Below are positions 6,797 to 7,804 of a DNA stretch of 7,804 bases, piece after piece. Numbering within the stretch: the first letter of the stretch is position 1; each line of letters starts with the position of its first letter. Location: assembly GCA_038234815.1 (NCBI GenBank), contig JBBQSU010000156.1, positions 1 through 7,804 of the forward strand. The letters are read 5' to 3'. A model generated the notes under the pieces. The model was not told the DNA's origin and made no database searches. It saw nothing but the letters and a program-made list of their open reading frames with translations. Origin of the DNA: JBBQSU01 sp038234815. GTDB taxonomy: Bacteria > Planctomycetota > Phycisphaerae > Tepidisphaerales > Tepidisphaeraceae. The position numbers were made by a program, and so were the translations under genes.

Positions 6797-6810
6797 GGAA
6801 ATGCTCCTTC

Positions 6811-6839
6811 TTGCTGCACCGCGTTGATCAGCTCAGCAA
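6811..6839 (-). other. Inverted repeat upstream of the GH31 leader ORF
   Basis: TTGCTG and CAGCAA are perfect six-base arms around a 17-base spacer that contains TGATCA. The repeat begins eight bases past the stop of the upstream FN3 gene and ends one base before the leader ORF's Shine-Dalgarno. No T-run follows, so it is not an intrinsic terminator. It might be an operator or a weak mRNA structure. Six-base arms with a long spacer can arise by chance. Confidence 0.22.
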
Positions 6840-6846
6840 CTTTTCC

Positions 6847-7804
6847 CTAACGGGCATATTTGACGTTCGAGTAGTCAGACCAGTCGCCATTGGCCGTCCG
6901 CGTGCGCAGTCGATAGAACACGGTGACACCGGGCTTCAGGCCGGTAGAGTCCGTGTAGTGAGGTTCGGTGACGCTGTCGGCAATAATCGTCCATCTTTCT
7001 GCCCCGCTGGCGAGCAACCGTTCGATCTGATAGCTCTTGGCACCCTCGGCGGCCGTCCAGGTCAGTTCGACGGTGGGCTTGTCAGACGTTCCGGCCAATG
7101 CCGCTTTCAAGTCCCAGACCGGCGCTGTCGGCCGGGCGTCGGGCCGCCAGACGTACAGCGCGGTGTGACTGAGGAAGTTGTCGTGATACGTCAAAACATA
7201 GCTTCCGTCGGCACGATGCATCACGCGCAAGCCGATGGGTGAATCCATCAGCCCGTAGTTCAGGGGCGAGTTGCTCAGCATGTCGTTCTTGGATTGGTCT
7301 TCGATCCGCAGGCTAGGCCCAAGCTCCCACAAACCCACGAATGCTCCAGTGTCGGCACGATACACCCGAATGCGTCCGATACGGGCGTAACCCATGAAGA
7401 CATAGTCGCCCTCGGCTGTCATCATCACCGGCATGTCCATCGCGGCGTGCCGATCAATGTTGCGGGTGGAATCGAAGGGAATCTCCCGGACCCAGGTTGC
7501 CTTGGGGGGATCGCTCAGCGTATCTGGGTGGGCGTCGGCCGGCGTGGATTTCATCCAGCCGTCAAAACGGGCAATGGCGTTGCCAACCAGTCGGCTGTCC
7601 GGCTTCTCCTTGTCGCCGGCGACCATCGTCCAGGCCGCCTCGGGTAGCGGACCGGTCAGATACATGACATCGCGGGCGGCATCGTAGTTTATTCGGCCGG
7701 CGTTCTTGTTGAACTCCGTTGGTATCTTCCAGATGCGGCTGTTATCGAAACTGTAGCTGAGGATGCCGTCCTTTTCGGTGGGAATGAAGTAGCGCACGAA
7801 GCGT
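6847..7804 (-). CDS. C-terminal part of a protein with a fibronectin type III domain (N-terminus beyond the right edge)
   Basis: The frame is open to the window edge. The only in-frame start near the edge is a GTG at 7797, with coding sequence continuing past it, so the true start lies outside. About 318 residues are visible. The last 85 or so (from PTAPVWDLKAAL) form an FN3 domain: VELTWTAAEGAKSYQIERL, then TVFYRLRTRTANGDWSDYSN and a terminal KYAR. Before it is a beta-rich region with repeated short strands (SYSFDNSRIWKIP, DVMYLTGPLPEA, DYVFMGYARIGRIRVYRADTG, SYVLTYHDN) that could be blades of a propeller. I do not recognise the family, and no catalytic motif is evident. FN3 domains in bacteria are usually in extracellular proteins, often linked to polysaccharide use, so export is likely but the signal peptide is not visible. 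The gene ends 96 bases before GH31 and probably shares its transcript. Confidence 0.78.
   Translation of the reverse strand, partial: RFVRYFIPTEKDGILSYSFDNSRIWKIPTEFNKNAGRINYDAARDVMYLTGPLPEAAWTMVAGDKEKPDSRLVGNAIARFDGWMKSTPADAHPDTLSDPPKATWVREIPFDSTRNIDRHAAMDMPVMMTAEGDYVFMGYARIGRIRVYRADTGAFVGLWELGPSLRIEDQSKNDMLSNSPLNYGLMDSPIGLRVMHRADGSYVLTYHDNFLSHTALYVWRPDARPTAPVWDLKAALAGTSDKPTVELTWTAAEGAKSYQIERLLASGAERWTIIADSVTEPHYTDSTGLKPGVTVFYRLRTRTANGDWSDYSNVKYAR

Noticed and set aside
1..7804. CRISPR array, tRNA, rRNA or known riboswitch
   Set aside because: I found no regularly spaced repeats beyond the two-copy IS repeat, and recognised no cloverleaf, rRNA core or riboswitch consensus on either strand by reading.

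Overview
The window is a GC-rich bacterial segment (about 60% G+C by eye). It is dominated by three large genes on the minus strand and has a scrap of insertion-sequence DNA near the left end. The style fits a carbohydrate-degrading bacterium of the Planctomycetota/Verrucomicrobiota kind or a similar group: family GH106 and GH31 glycosidases side by side, a large FN3-tailed protein, and IS3 debris. No marker gene is present, so this placement is inference only.

Layout in plus coordinates. At 1-26 a minus-strand gene appears to begin (ATG with a good Shine-Dalgarno) and leaves the window at the left. Positions 27-453 hold no gene I can support. Positions 454-967 are a mobile-element remnant. 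It has an 18-bp imperfect direct repeat at a 25-bp period and a strong ribosome site. Its 132-codon frame joins the N-terminus of one transposase type (ISNCY-like) to the C-terminal catalytic half of an IS3-family transposase, and the segment ends in an IS3-like terminal repeat. Positions 1008-4070 (minus) encode a GH106-type glycoside hydrolase, a likely alpha-L-rhamnosidase. Positions 4071-4299 are an intergenic stretch with a hairpin and a 55-codon small ORF. Positions 4300-6750 (minus) encode a GH31 alpha-glycosidase with both catalytic aspartates. Positions 6751-6846 are a short leader region with a 12-codon upstream ORF. Positions 6847-7804 (minus, running off the right edge) encode the C-terminal part of a protein ending in a fibronectin type III domain.

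The three minus-strand genes read in one direction with gaps of 96 and 229 bases. They are probably co-transcribed in the order FN3 protein, GH31, GH106. Neither glycosidase has a visible signal peptide, so I infer cytosolic trimming of imported oligosaccharides carrying alpha-rhamnosyl and alpha-glucosyl or alpha-xylosyl ends. The FN3 protein is probably exported, but its N-terminus is outside the window. I see no convincing novel system. The points most worth checking are the in-frame chimeric transposase, the atypical specificity loop of the GH31 enzyme, and the short well-primed ORFs that end just before each glycosidase gene.
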